Assembly: GCA_963764315.1 (NCBI GenBank)
Contig: CAVXSB010000009.1
Location: 62,001 to 126,000, forward strand
Reading direction: 5' to 3'
DNA from: DATLWN01 sp963764315
GTDB lineage: Bacteria; Pseudomonadota; Zetaproteobacteria; Mariprofundales; Mariprofundaceae
DNA length: 64,000 bases
Shown: piece by piece, positions 46,393 to 54,459 of the stretch
Layout: the number at the start of each line of letters is the position of its first letter
Numbering within the stretch: position 1 is the stretch's first letter
The notes under the pieces: generated by a model
What the model saw: only the letters and a program-made list of their open reading frames with translations
Databases searched by the model: none
Told to the model about the DNA's origin: nothing
Program-made: the position numbers and the translations under genes

Positions 46393-47244
46393 ATGGCCGA
46401 CGAACCCAGCATCGACGAGATTCTTGCCAGCCTCGACCGGCTGTTGAGGGAGGGCGAGGGCCGCAACGATGAACCCGAAGCGGCGCCGCCCGCCGGCGGC
46501 GAGCCGGAATTCCCCTCCCGCCATGATGCCCCGACGCCCCATTTCTTCGAGGTGCTCGACGACGAGGTCGAGGCAGGGCATGCCGATGCGGATGAGGCCG
46601 AGCCTGTGCAGGAACCGCGAACGGATGCACCGGCCGGGGAAGAGCCGGGGGCGCAGGCCTCGCGGCTGTTCGTGCTCACCGATGCCATGATGGTCGACGA
46701 TCAGCCGTCGCTGCCGCTGGGTATGGGCGGCGAGGCCGGGGGCGATGCGGTGGATGAAACCGGGGAGGCGGATGAGGCCATGCGCCAGGCCCTGGCGATG
46801 CCCGATGCGGGCGAGCCGGAGGAGCCTGCCCCGGAGGTTGCCGCCATGATGCCGGAATCCGAGGCGGCGTCCGAGGCGCAGCCGGACGACGCGGCTGCAC
46901 AGGAGTACGGCGCGGAAGGGCTCGATGTCGGGTTGGAACCCCAGGTGGAGCCCGAGCCCGCTCCGGCTGAAATCGGCATGGCGCCCGAGATCGAGATCGA
47001 GATGGAGCCTGAGGCGACCTTCGTCCCGGCGTTCGATGAGGCACCCGCGGATATGGCTGCCCAGGCGCCTGAACCGGCCTGGGACGAGGCCGATGTGCAG
47101 GCCCTGGTCGACCAGATCACCGACGATGTGTGCTCGACCATGGCCGAGCAGTTGCCCGAGATGATCCGCATGGCGCTGGCCGTACGGCTGGGCGCCTTCA
47201 TCGACGCGCACAAAAATAATCAGGATACAGGATCCCAGGAATGA
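46393..47244 (+). CDS. Acidic PopZ-like (DUF2497-like) protein
   Basis: A 283-residue protein in three parts. A short N-terminal helix reads PSIDEILASLDRLLRE (residues 5-20), like the P-S-x-x-E-I-L-A-S-I-R start of PopZ/DUF2497 proteins. A long disordered linker (about 20-230) is rich in Glu, Asp, Pro and Ala. A C-terminal helical region (about 234-275: VQALVDQITDDVCSTMAEQLPEMIRMALAVRL) could oligomerise. PopZ of Caulobacter has this same plan and forms polar hubs that anchor ParB. The resemblance is in architecture and the N-terminal motif, not proven homology. It overlaps valS by 4 nt; in alphaproteobacteria popZ is often near valS as I recall. Confidence 0.7.
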   Translation: MADEPSIDEILASLDRLLREGEGRNDEPEAAPPAGGEPEFPSRHDAPTPHFFEVLDDEVEAGHADADEAEPVQEPRTDAPAGEEPGAQASRLFVLTDAMMVDDQPSLPLGMGGEAGGDAVDETGEADEAMRQALAMPDAGEPEEPAPEVAAMMPESEAASEAQPDDAAAQEYGAEGLDVGLEPQVEPEPAPAEIGMAPEIEIEMEPEATFVPAFDEAPADMAAQAPEPAWDEADVQALVDQITDDVCSTMAEQLPEMIRMALAVRLGAFIDAHKNNQDTGSQE

Positions 47245-49901
47245 CGATGCCGGCCCCGGAACTTGCGAAAACCTACGACCCGCAGGCGGTCGAACCCGCC
47301 GTGGGCGAACAGTGGCTGAACTCGGATGCGTTCAGCCCCCGACCCGGCGATGGCGAGGGCTACTGTATCGTCATCCCGCCGCCGAACGTTACCGGCTCGC
47401 TGCACATGGGCCATGCCTTCTCCTATACCCTGCAGGACATTCTGGTCCGCTGGCAACGCCTGCAGGGCAAGCCGGTGCTGTGGCAGCCGGGCACCGACCA
47501 TGCCGGCATCGCCACGCAGATGGTGGTCGAGCGCCTGCTGGACCAGGAGGGCGAGCATCGCCGCGAGCTGGGCCGCGAGCGCTTTCTGGATCGCGTGTGG
47601 GCATGGAAGGAGCATTCCGGCGGCACCATCGTCGGCCAGCTCAAGCGCCTCGGCGCCTCCTGTGACTGGTCCCGCGAGCGCTTCACGCTCGACGAGGGGC
47701 TGTCGGACGCCGTGCGCGAGGTGTTCGTACGCCTGTTTGATGAGGGGCTGATCTACCGTGGCAAGCGCCTGGTCAACTGGGACCCGGTGCTGGAGACGGC
47801 GGTTTCCGATCTCGAGGTGCAGCATGAGGAAGAGCAGGGGCATTTCTGGCATATCCGCTACCCGCTGGCCGACGATGAATCCCGCCATGTCATCGTGGCC
47901 ACCACGCGTCCGGAGACCATGCTCGGCGATGCGGCCGTGGCCGTGCACCCCGAGGATGAACGCTTCAAGGACCTGATCGGCAAACAGCTGCTGCTGCCGC
48001 TGACCGGGCGCACCATCCCCGTCATTGCCGACACCTATGTCGATCCCGAATTCGGTACCGGCTGCGTGAAGATTACCCCGGCGCATGATTTCAACGACTA
48101 CGAGGTCGGCAGGCGTCACGATCTGCCGCTACTGAACATCCTCGATTCCCGGGCGCACCTGCTGGATATCGATGCGGTGCCGCAAGTCTACCGCGGCATG
48201 GAGCGCTACGAGGCGCGCGAACATATCGTCGCGGATCTCGATGCGGCGGGGCTGCTGCATCTGGTCGAGGATCATACCCATCAGGTGGGCCGCGGGGATC
48301 GTTCGCATGCAGTGCTCGAGCCCTACCTGACCGATCAGTGGTATGTGCGCATTGCGCCGCTGGCCGAGCCCGCTATCGCGGCCGTCGAGGACGGGCGCAT
48401 CCGCTTCGTGCCCGAGCACTGGCAGAAGACCTATTTCGAATGGATGCGCAATATCCAGGACTGGTGCATCTCCCGGCAATTGTGGTGGGGCCATCGTATC
48501 CCCGCCTGGTATTGCGCCGACTGTACGCATGTGACGGTGGCGTGCGAGACCCCCGAGCGTTGCGGCGGCTGCGGCGGAACGAACATCCGCCAGGACGAGG
48601 ACGTACTGGATACCTGGTTTTCCTCGGGGCTGTGGCCATTCTCGACCCTGGGCTGGCCGGAGCAGACCGAGGAACTGGCCCGCTTCTACCCGACGAACGT
48701 GCTGGTCACCGGCTTCGACATCATCTTCTTCTGGGTCGCCCGCATGATCATGATGGGCCTGAAGTTCACCGGCCAGGTGCCGTTTTCCGATGTCTATATC
48801 CATGCCCTGATCCGCGATGCGCAGGGCCAGAAGATGAGCAAGTCCAAGGGCAATGTCATCGATCCGCTGAAGATGATCGACAACTACGGCGCCGATGCGC
48901 TGCGCTTCACGCTGGCGGCGATGGCCACCCAGGGACGGGACATCAAGCTCGACGAGAAGCGCATCGAGTCCTACCGCAACTTCATGAACAAGATATGGAA
49001 CGCCGCGCGCTTCGTGTTCATGAACCGGGACGATGCGCAGCCCGATGACGCCTTCGTGCCCCAAAGCGACGTCAACCGCTGGATCCTGGTCGAGCTCGAC
49101 GCCTGCGCCCGCGAGGTGCATCAGGCGCTGACCGATTACCGCTTCAACGAGGCGGCCTCAGCCCTCTATAACTTTATCTGGGGCACCTACTGCGACTGGT
49201 ACGTGGAGGCGGCCAAGGTCTCCCTGTACGGCGAGGATGCGGCGGCCAAGCGCGAGACGCAGGTGGTCATGCTCACCGCGCTCGAGGGCTGGCTGCGCCT
49301 GCTGCATCCGTTCTGCCCCTTCATCTCCGAGACGCTTTGGCAGGAGTTGCACGGCCCCGAAGCGAGGCTGGTCACCGATGCCTGGCCGGTGCCCAGCCAG
49401 ATGTCCGCCGACATGCTGGAGGCGGCACGGCGCATGCGTCACGCCAAAAATCTGATTGCGGCGGTGCGCTCGGTCAGGGGAGAGATGAACGTCAGCCCGG
49501 GCCGGCGCATCGTGGCGGCGGTGGCCTGCGGGGAGGGGATGCGCGCCGATCTGTCGACGCACCTGGCGCTGATCGGCAATCTGGCGCGCCTAGAAAGGCT
49601 GGACTGGCTGGAGGCCGGGGCGGAGCTCGACGGGGCGGCGGTGATGCCGCTGGACGGGGCCACGCTGTTCCTGCCGCTGGCCGGGCTCGTCGACGTGGGC
49701 GAGGAGCTGGCACGCCTGGCCAAACAGCAGACGAAACTGGACAAGGACATCGCCGCCTTCGAAGGCAAACTCGGCAACGCGAAATTCCGGGCCAATGCCC
49801 CGGCACCGGTGGTGGCCGAGGTCGAGGACAAACTCGATCGCGCCCGCGCGGCCCGCACCGAGATCGAATCGGCGATGGCGAAGCTGCACGCCGTCGCCTG
49901 A
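47241..49901 (+). CDS. valS: Valyl-tRNA synthetase
   Basis: An 886-residue class I synthetase. The HIGH site is HMGH (residues 55-58) and KMSKS lies at 531-535. An editing domain (CP1) lies between them, with TTRPETMLGDAAVAVHP. A zinc-type cysteine cluster (CADCTHVTVACETPERCGGCG) sits near residue 430. The C-terminal coiled-coil arm (EELARLAKQQTKLDKDIAAF) binds tRNA. It charges valine. The start overlaps the PopZ-like gene (ATGA). Confidence 0.97.
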   Translation: MTMPAPELAKTYDPQAVEPAVGEQWLNSDAFSPRPGDGEGYCIVIPPPNVTGSLHMGHAFSYTLQDILVRWQRLQGKPVLWQPGTDHAGIATQMVVERLLDQEGEHRRELGRERFLDRVWAWKEHSGGTIVGQLKRLGASCDWSRERFTLDEGLSDAVREVFVRLFDEGLIYRGKRLVNWDPVLETAVSDLEVQHEEEQGHFWHIRYPLADDESRHVIVATTRPETMLGDAAVAVHPEDERFKDLIGKQLLLPLTGRTIPVIADTYVDPEFGTGCVKITPAHDFNDYEVGRRHDLPLLNILDSRAHLLDIDAVPQVYRGMERYEAREHIVADLDAAGLLHLVEDHTHQVGRGDRSHAVLEPYLTDQWYVRIAPLAEPAIAAVEDGRIRFVPEHWQKTYFEWMRNIQDWCISRQLWWGHRIPAWYCADCTHVTVACETPERCGGCGGTNIRQDEDVLDTWFSSGLWPFSTLGWPEQTEELARFYPTNVLVTGFDIIFFWVARMIMMGLKFTGQVPFSDVYIHALIRDAQGQKMSKSKGNVIDPLKMIDNYGADALRFTLAAMATQGRDIKLDEKRIESYRNFMNKIWNAARFVFMNRDDAQPDDAFVPQSDVNRWILVELDACAREVHQALTDYRFNEAASALYNFIWGTYCDWYVEAAKVSLYGEDAAAKRETQVVMLTALEGWLRLLHPFCPFISETLWQELHGPEARLVTDAWPVPSQMSADMLEAARRMRHAKNLIAAVRSVRGEMNVSPGRRIVAAVACGEGMRADLSTHLALIGNLARLERLDWLEAGAELDGAAVMPLDGATLFLPLAGLVDVGEELARLAKQQTKLDKDIAAFEGKLGNAKFRANAPAPVVAEVEDKLDRARAARTEIESAMAKLHAVA

Positions 49902-49913
49902 TGCTTCCCGGCA

Positions 49914-49941
49914 TTGACCATCGGTAGGGATGACCTAATAT
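49914..49941 (+). promoter_or_regulatory. Sigma-70-like promoter, probably leaderless ABC operon transcript
   Basis: TTGACC (5/6), 16 nt, TAATAT; the ATG at 49951 is 9 nt after the -10 and no Shine-Dalgarno is present. Confidence 0.55.
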
Positions 49942-49950
49942 CGCCTGCGC

Positions 49951-50874
49951 ATGATCGTAGCTGAGCGACTGAGCCGTTATTACGGCGATCAGATGGCCGT
50001 CGGCGATCTCTCCTTCCATGTGCGGAAGGGCGAGGTCATGGGATTGCTCGGGCCCAATGGTGCCGGCAAATCCACGACGCTGAAGATGCTGACCGGATTC
50101 CTGCCACCCTCCTCGGGCTCGGCCAGCGTGGCCGGCATCCCCCTCGACGATACCCTGGGCATCCGCCGCATCATCGGTTATCTGCCGGAGAACGCCCCGT
50201 CCTACACGGATCTGGATGTGCGCGCGCATCTGACCTTCATCGGCCGCATGCACAATCTATCCGCCGCCACGCTGCGCAGCCGCCTGGAGGCGGTGGCCGG
50301 CCTGTGCGGGCTGGAGTCGGTCTGGCTGCGGCGGGTGGAGACCCTTTCCAAGGGCTATCGCCAGCGCGTCGGCCTGGCCGCCAGCATGCTGCACGATCCC
50401 GAATGCCTGATCCTGGACGAGCCGACCACCGGCCTGGACCCGAACCAGATTGTCGAGGTACGCCGCCTGATCCGCCGCATCGGCGAGCACAAGACGGTGC
50501 TGTTGTCCTCGCATGTACTGTCCGAGGTGCAGGCGGCATGCGACCGCATCATGATCATCGACCACGGGCAGCTTTGTGCCATCGGTACCCCGGCGGAGCT
50601 GGCCGGCCGCATGCTGGGCGGTACGGTGCTGCGGCTGCGCCTCATGGGGGATGCCGAGGCCTTGCTGCGCGCACTCACGGCCCGGCTGCCGGATGTGGGC
50701 GTGCAGGAGGCGGATGGCGATACCCTGGTGCTGCAGCACACCGATACCGGGGCGCTGCTGGCCGAATCGGCCTTCCGGGCCGCCGTGGAGGCCGGGGTAA
50801 CGATCATCGAGATGACACCGCAGGCGGCGACACTGGAGGACGTGTTCCGGCGCATGACTGGGGGGCGGCCATGA
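49951..50874 (+). CDS. GldA-like ABC transporter ATP-binding protein
   Basis: A 307-residue ATPase. Walker A GPNGAGKST, the signature LSKGYRQRVGLA, Walker B ECLILDEPTTGLD and a switch histidine in LLSSHVLSEV are present. The C-terminal extension (about 220-307) is typical of the ABC-2 export group that includes GldA and CcmA. It powers export with the permease encoded next (overlap ATGA). The substrate is unknown. Confidence 0.92.
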   Translation: MIVAERLSRYYGDQMAVGDLSFHVRKGEVMGLLGPNGAGKSTTLKMLTGFLPPSSGSASVAGIPLDDTLGIRRIIGYLPENAPSYTDLDVRAHLTFIGRMHNLSAATLRSRLEAVAGLCGLESVWLRRVETLSKGYRQRVGLAASMLHDPECLILDEPTTGLDPNQIVEVRRLIRRIGEHKTVLLSSHVLSEVQAACDRIMIIDHGQLCAIGTPAELAGRMLGGTVLRLRLMGDAEALLRALTARLPDVGVQEADGDTLVLQHTDTGALLAESAFRAAVEAGVTIIEMTPQAATLEDVFRRMTGGRP

Positions 50875-51581
50875 AACGGGTGCTCGCCATCGTCTGGAAG
50901 GAATGGCGCCAGAGTATCGACACGCCGATGGGCTATGTCGTCGCCGTCGCCTTTCTGCTGGCCTCCGGCTTCTTCTTCGGCAATACGCTGTTCCTCGTCG
51001 GTCAGGCCGATATGCGCAGCTATTTCCATGTGCTGCCGATGTTGTACATGTTCTTCATCCCGGCGCTGACCATGCGCCTGTTGGCCGAGGAGCGGCATGC
51101 CGGCACCTTCGAGCTGTTGGCGACACTGCCGGTGCGCGAATCGGAGATCGTCATCGGCAAGTTCCTGGCGGTGCTGCTGCAGCTGGCGTTACTGCTGGCC
51201 CTGACCCTCGTCTATCCGGCCAGCCTGGCTCTGCTCGGCAATGTCGATGGGGGCGCCATCATGGCCGGCTATCTCGGGGCCCTGCTGCTGGCCGGCGCTT
51301 ACGGTGCCATCGCCCTGTTCGCCTCGGCGTTGACCGCTAATGCCGTCGTCGCCTATGTGCTCGGCTTCGCCATGCTGCTGTTCTTTTTCCTGCTCGGGCA
51401 GGCCGCGCCGCAGCTCTCGCCGGCGATGCAGGACTGGCTGACGCTGGTGAACCCGGTCAACCGCTACCAGGCCATGGCACGCGGGGTGATCACCCTCGGC
51501 GATGCCACCTTCATGTTGGCCCTGGCCGCGGCCTTCCTGGGGCTGGCGAAGTTCCAGCTCGATCGGCGGAAGTGGTCATGA
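50871..51581 (+). CDS. ABC-2 type permease (GldF-like)
   Basis: A 236-residue membrane protein with six helices and the ABC-2 pattern: ML-Y-MFFIPALTMRLLAEERHAGTFELL in the second loop. ATG 50871 lies in the stop of the ATPase. It forms the channel of the exporter with the GldG-like protein next. The start was set by overlap; the longer upstream open frame is antisense noise. Confidence 0.9.
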   Translation: MKRVLAIVWKEWRQSIDTPMGYVVAVAFLLASGFFFGNTLFLVGQADMRSYFHVLPMLYMFFIPALTMRLLAEERHAGTFELLATLPVRESEIVIGKFLAVLLQLALLLALTLVYPASLALLGNVDGGAIMAGYLGALLLAGAYGAIALFASALTANAVVAYVLGFAMLLFFFLLGQAAPQLSPAMQDWLTLVNPVNRYQAMARGVITLGDATFMLALAAAFLGLAKFQLDRRKWS

Positions 51582-53167
51582 CGGATCCCGCAACCCAGCC
51601 CCGCGATCGGCGGCCCAGGCTCAGGCGGCGGGCGCTGGCCCGGCTTCTCCTGCTGCTGGCCGGCTGCACCGTGCTCGCCTTCGCGGCGCAGATGACGCAG
51701 CTGCGCTGGGATGCCACCGACGGGCATATCCATACGCTGTCGCCATCCACGCGGGCGGTGCTGGCCAGGCTCGACGAACCGATCATGATTCGCGCCTATG
51801 TGACCCGGAATCTGCCGCAGCCCTACGGGCGCCTCCGCCGATTTATCGCCGATGAGCTGCGTGCCTATCACGAGGCCGGCCACGGCAAGGTGGCGTTCGA
51901 GATGGTCGACCCGGATGCCGACCGGAACACGGCCGCCGCCCTGGCGGCGCTGCGCATCCCCCGCATCCAGGTGCAGGCGGTCGAAAACGACAAGGCCCAG
52001 ATTCGGCAGGGCTATCTCGCCGTCGTCGTCGAATACCTCGACAAGAAGGCGGTGATCCCGGTGGTGCAGGGCGAGCAGGGGTTCGAGTATCTGCTGACGA
52101 GCAAGATCAGGGCGCTGACCGGCAAGGGCAAGATCAAGCTCGGCGTGGTCTCCGGTTTCGGCGCCACCCCGCTTTCTGCCCTGCATGGCTTCTCCCGGCT
52201 GGTCGGCGACGATTACGACCTGGTCGACGTGCCGCTGGATAAACCGGATGCGACGATCCCCGCCGACGTGCAGGTGCTGCTGGTCGACGGCTTTGCGCAG
52301 CCGCCGAGCGATCGGGCCCGTTACCTGCTCGACCAGTTCCGGCTTTCCGGCCGCGGCCTGTTGATCCTGACCGGCAACGCCAAGCCCGATCTGGCGTCGG
52401 GCTTCACGGTGCGCCCGATCAAGCCCGCTGCCCATGCCTGGCTTAAGAACATGGGGGTGGCCGTCGAGCCGGGACTGGTGCTCGATACGCGCGCCTCGCG
52501 CATTACCGTCAATACGCCGGACGGACGCAGTTATGTCGATTACCCCTTCATTCCCGAGATCCGGGACATCAACCGCAGCAATCCCGTGACGCGGGACTTA
52601 AGCGTGGTGTCGTTGCCGTTCGTTTCGCCGCTGGCCTGGGCCGGGGACGCCGGCGACAGCCATCGGCATGTGCTGCTGCAGAGCTCCGGTCAGTCGGCAC
52701 TGCAGGCAGGTCCCCCGTTCGACATCAACCCGCTGGTGCCGCTGGTGCAGCGCTTCACCGGCGTCACCTTCGTGCGTTCCATGCTGGCGGTTGCCGTCGA
52801 CGGCCCGGCCAGCGCCGGCGTGGCGCCGCCGCAGGGGGTGTCGGTGGCAGCACCCCGGACGAAGTCCCCCGACAGCCGTATCATCGTCGTCGGCTCTCCC
52901 GGCTTGCTGGACGACCAGCTGTTCAGCGGCGATGCCGCCAGCCTGGCACTGAACATGATCGATTGGCTGGCCCATGACGATGCGCTGATCGCCCTGCGCT
53001 CGCGCGACGTCACCCAGCGTCCGCTGATCGACGTCGGTAGCACCGAGCGCGCGGTCTGGAAGGGGTTGTGGATGTTCGGCCTGCCGCTGCTGGTGGGCAC
53101 CATGGGGCTCATGCGCTGGCTGGTGCTGCGCCGGCGCCAGCGCGCCGCCATGCCGGGGCAGGCATGA
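51578..53167 (+). CDS. GldG-family ABC exporter auxiliary protein
   Basis: A 529-residue protein. An N-terminal membrane helix (about 20-40) is followed by a large extracytoplasmic part with the GldG/DUF7088 pattern (THTLSPSTRAVLARLDEPIMIRAYV-like order) and a GATase-like fold (KIKLGVVSGFG). A second helix near the C-terminus (MFGLPLLVGTMGLMRWLVL) precedes a basic tail RRRQRAAM. In Bacteroidetes GldG serves gliding motility; in proteobacteria the family role is not known. Start overlaps the permease stop. Confidence 0.85.
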   Translation: MTDPATQPRDRRPRLRRRALARLLLLLAGCTVLAFAAQMTQLRWDATDGHIHTLSPSTRAVLARLDEPIMIRAYVTRNLPQPYGRLRRFIADELRAYHEAGHGKVAFEMVDPDADRNTAAALAALRIPRIQVQAVENDKAQIRQGYLAVVVEYLDKKAVIPVVQGEQGFEYLLTSKIRALTGKGKIKLGVVSGFGATPLSALHGFSRLVGDDYDLVDVPLDKPDATIPADVQVLLVDGFAQPPSDRARYLLDQFRLSGRGLLILTGNAKPDLASGFTVRPIKPAAHAWLKNMGVAVEPGLVLDTRASRITVNTPDGRSYVDYPFIPEIRDINRSNPVTRDLSVVSLPFVSPLAWAGDAGDSHRHVLLQSSGQSALQAGPPFDINPLVPLVQRFTGVTFVRSMLAVAVDGPASAGVAPPQGVSVAAPRTKSPDSRIIVVGSPGLLDDQLFSGDAASLALNMIDWLAHDDALIALRSRDVTQRPLIDVGSTERAVWKGLWMFGLPLLVGTMGLMRWLVLRRRQRAAMPGQA

Positions 53168-53730
53168 GGCAAGCGCTTGCCTGGACGGTCACCGTCGTCA
53201 TCCTGCTCGGTATTGGTGCCTGGGGCCTGATGCGCTGGCAACAACCGCTCCAGGGTCTGCAGGCCATGCCGGCCTGGCCCGTGTTGGTGCCGAACCGGGC
53301 GGCGGACATCGTGCTGCGCGCCGTCGGGCCTGGCATACAGCCGGTGCACCTGGTGAAAAGGGGTAAGGCCTGGCAGGTGCAGGACGGCAAGTCCTGGCAG
53401 GATGCGGATAACCAGGCCGTGGCGGATATGCTGGGCACGCTGGCGGCGATGCGCCCGGATCGCGTCGTCACCCGCAAGCCCGCCCACTATGCCGCGCTGC
53501 GCGTCGGCGATGGTGCCGATCGCATCACGGTCAGGAACGCGGAAGGGGTGGCGATGCTGGATCTGCTGGTCGGCAAGCCCGGCCCCGATCTCGTGTCTAC
53601 CTATGTGAGGCTGGCTGGAAAGCCCGCGGTGCTGAGCGTCAATCGCGCCCTGGACTGGCAGGTGCGCCGGCCGGTCTCGGCCTGGTTGAAAACGAAGCCG
53701 CATGCCAAGGACAAGGGGCACGGAACATGA
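53164..53730 (+). CDS. DUF4340 membrane-anchored protein
   Basis: A 188-residue protein with one N-terminal helix (about residues 5-24) and a small beta-rich periplasmic domain. It contains VADMLGTLAAMRPDRVV, as in DUF4340 proteins, which are regularly encoded after GldG-like genes. This confirms the four-gene exporter operon. ATG overlaps the previous stop, and the end overlaps the phosphatase gene. The biochemical role is unknown. Confidence 0.8.
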   Translation: MRQALAWTVTVVILLGIGAWGLMRWQQPLQGLQAMPAWPVLVPNRAADIVLRAVGPGIQPVHLVKRGKAWQVQDGKSWQDADNQAVADMLGTLAAMRPDRVVTRKPAHYAALRVGDGADRITVRNAEGVAMLDLLVGKPGPDLVSTYVRLAGKPAVLSVNRALDWQVRRPVSAWLKTKPHAKDKGHGT

Positions 53731-54398
53731 ACCATCCCGAACTGATCCTCTTCGACTGCGACGGCACGCTCGTGGACTCGCAGCAGCAGATCATCACCGC
53801 CATGCAGACGGCCTTCGCCGATCACGGCCTGGCCGCCCCGGATGATACCTCCGTGCGCGGCGTCATCGGCCTTTCCCTGTCCGTTGCCGTGGACCGGCTG
53901 GCCCCCGACCTCGACGAGAGGTTGCGCGAGAATGTGCTCGGGAGCTACCGGCATGCCTATGTGGCTTCCGAATCGTCGCTGGCGCTGTATGCAGGCGTGC
54001 GGGAGGGGCTTGAGGCGCTGCGCCACAAGGGCTACTGGCTGGGCATCGTCACCGGCAAGTCCCGCAACGGCCTGTTGCGTGTGCTCGATGCCTTCGATCT
54101 GCATGCGCTGTTCCAGGTATGGCGCACGGCGGACTGCTGCCCGTCGAAGCCGCACCCTGCCATGGTGCTGGAATGCATGCATGAGCTCGGCGTCGGTGCA
54201 GACGTCACCCAGGTTATCGGCGATGCCTGCTTCGATATGCAGATGGCGCATGCCGCCGGCGTGCGGGCGCTGGGGGTATCCTTCGGCGTGGAGCCGGCCG
54301 AGCGGCTGATGGACGCCGGTGCCGTGCGGGTGTACCACCGCTTCGACGAGATCGCCCCGTCGTTTCCCGGCCTGGCGTCCGTGCCGTCGGCGGTCTAG
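53727..54398 (+). CDS. HAD-superfamily hydrolase (phosphoglycolate phosphatase-like)
   Basis: A 223-residue HAD hydrolase. Motif I is FDCDGTLVDS (nucleophile D10, acid D12), motif II threonine lies in GIVTGKSRNG, motif III lysine in CPSKPHPAM and motif IV in VIGDACFDMQMA. The cap is the helical type of the Gph/PGMB group. The substrate is not determined; it may be phosphoglycolate. Overlap with the DUF4340 gene puts it in the exporter transcript, though that may be incidental. Confidence 0.88.
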   Translation: MNHPELILFDCDGTLVDSQQQIITAMQTAFADHGLAAPDDTSVRGVIGLSLSVAVDRLAPDLDERLRENVLGSYRHAYVASESSLALYAGVREGLEALRHKGYWLGIVTGKSRNGLLRVLDAFDLHALFQVWRTADCCPSKPHPAMVLECMHELGVGADVTQVIGDACFDMQMAHAAGVRALGVSFGVEPAERLMDAGAVRVYHRFDEIAPSFPGLASVPSAV

Positions 54399-54459
54399 GG
54401 CAAAGCGGACGCCGAGATGCTAGTGTGCGAAAACTGCCGATGACGAGGAGCAAGCGACG

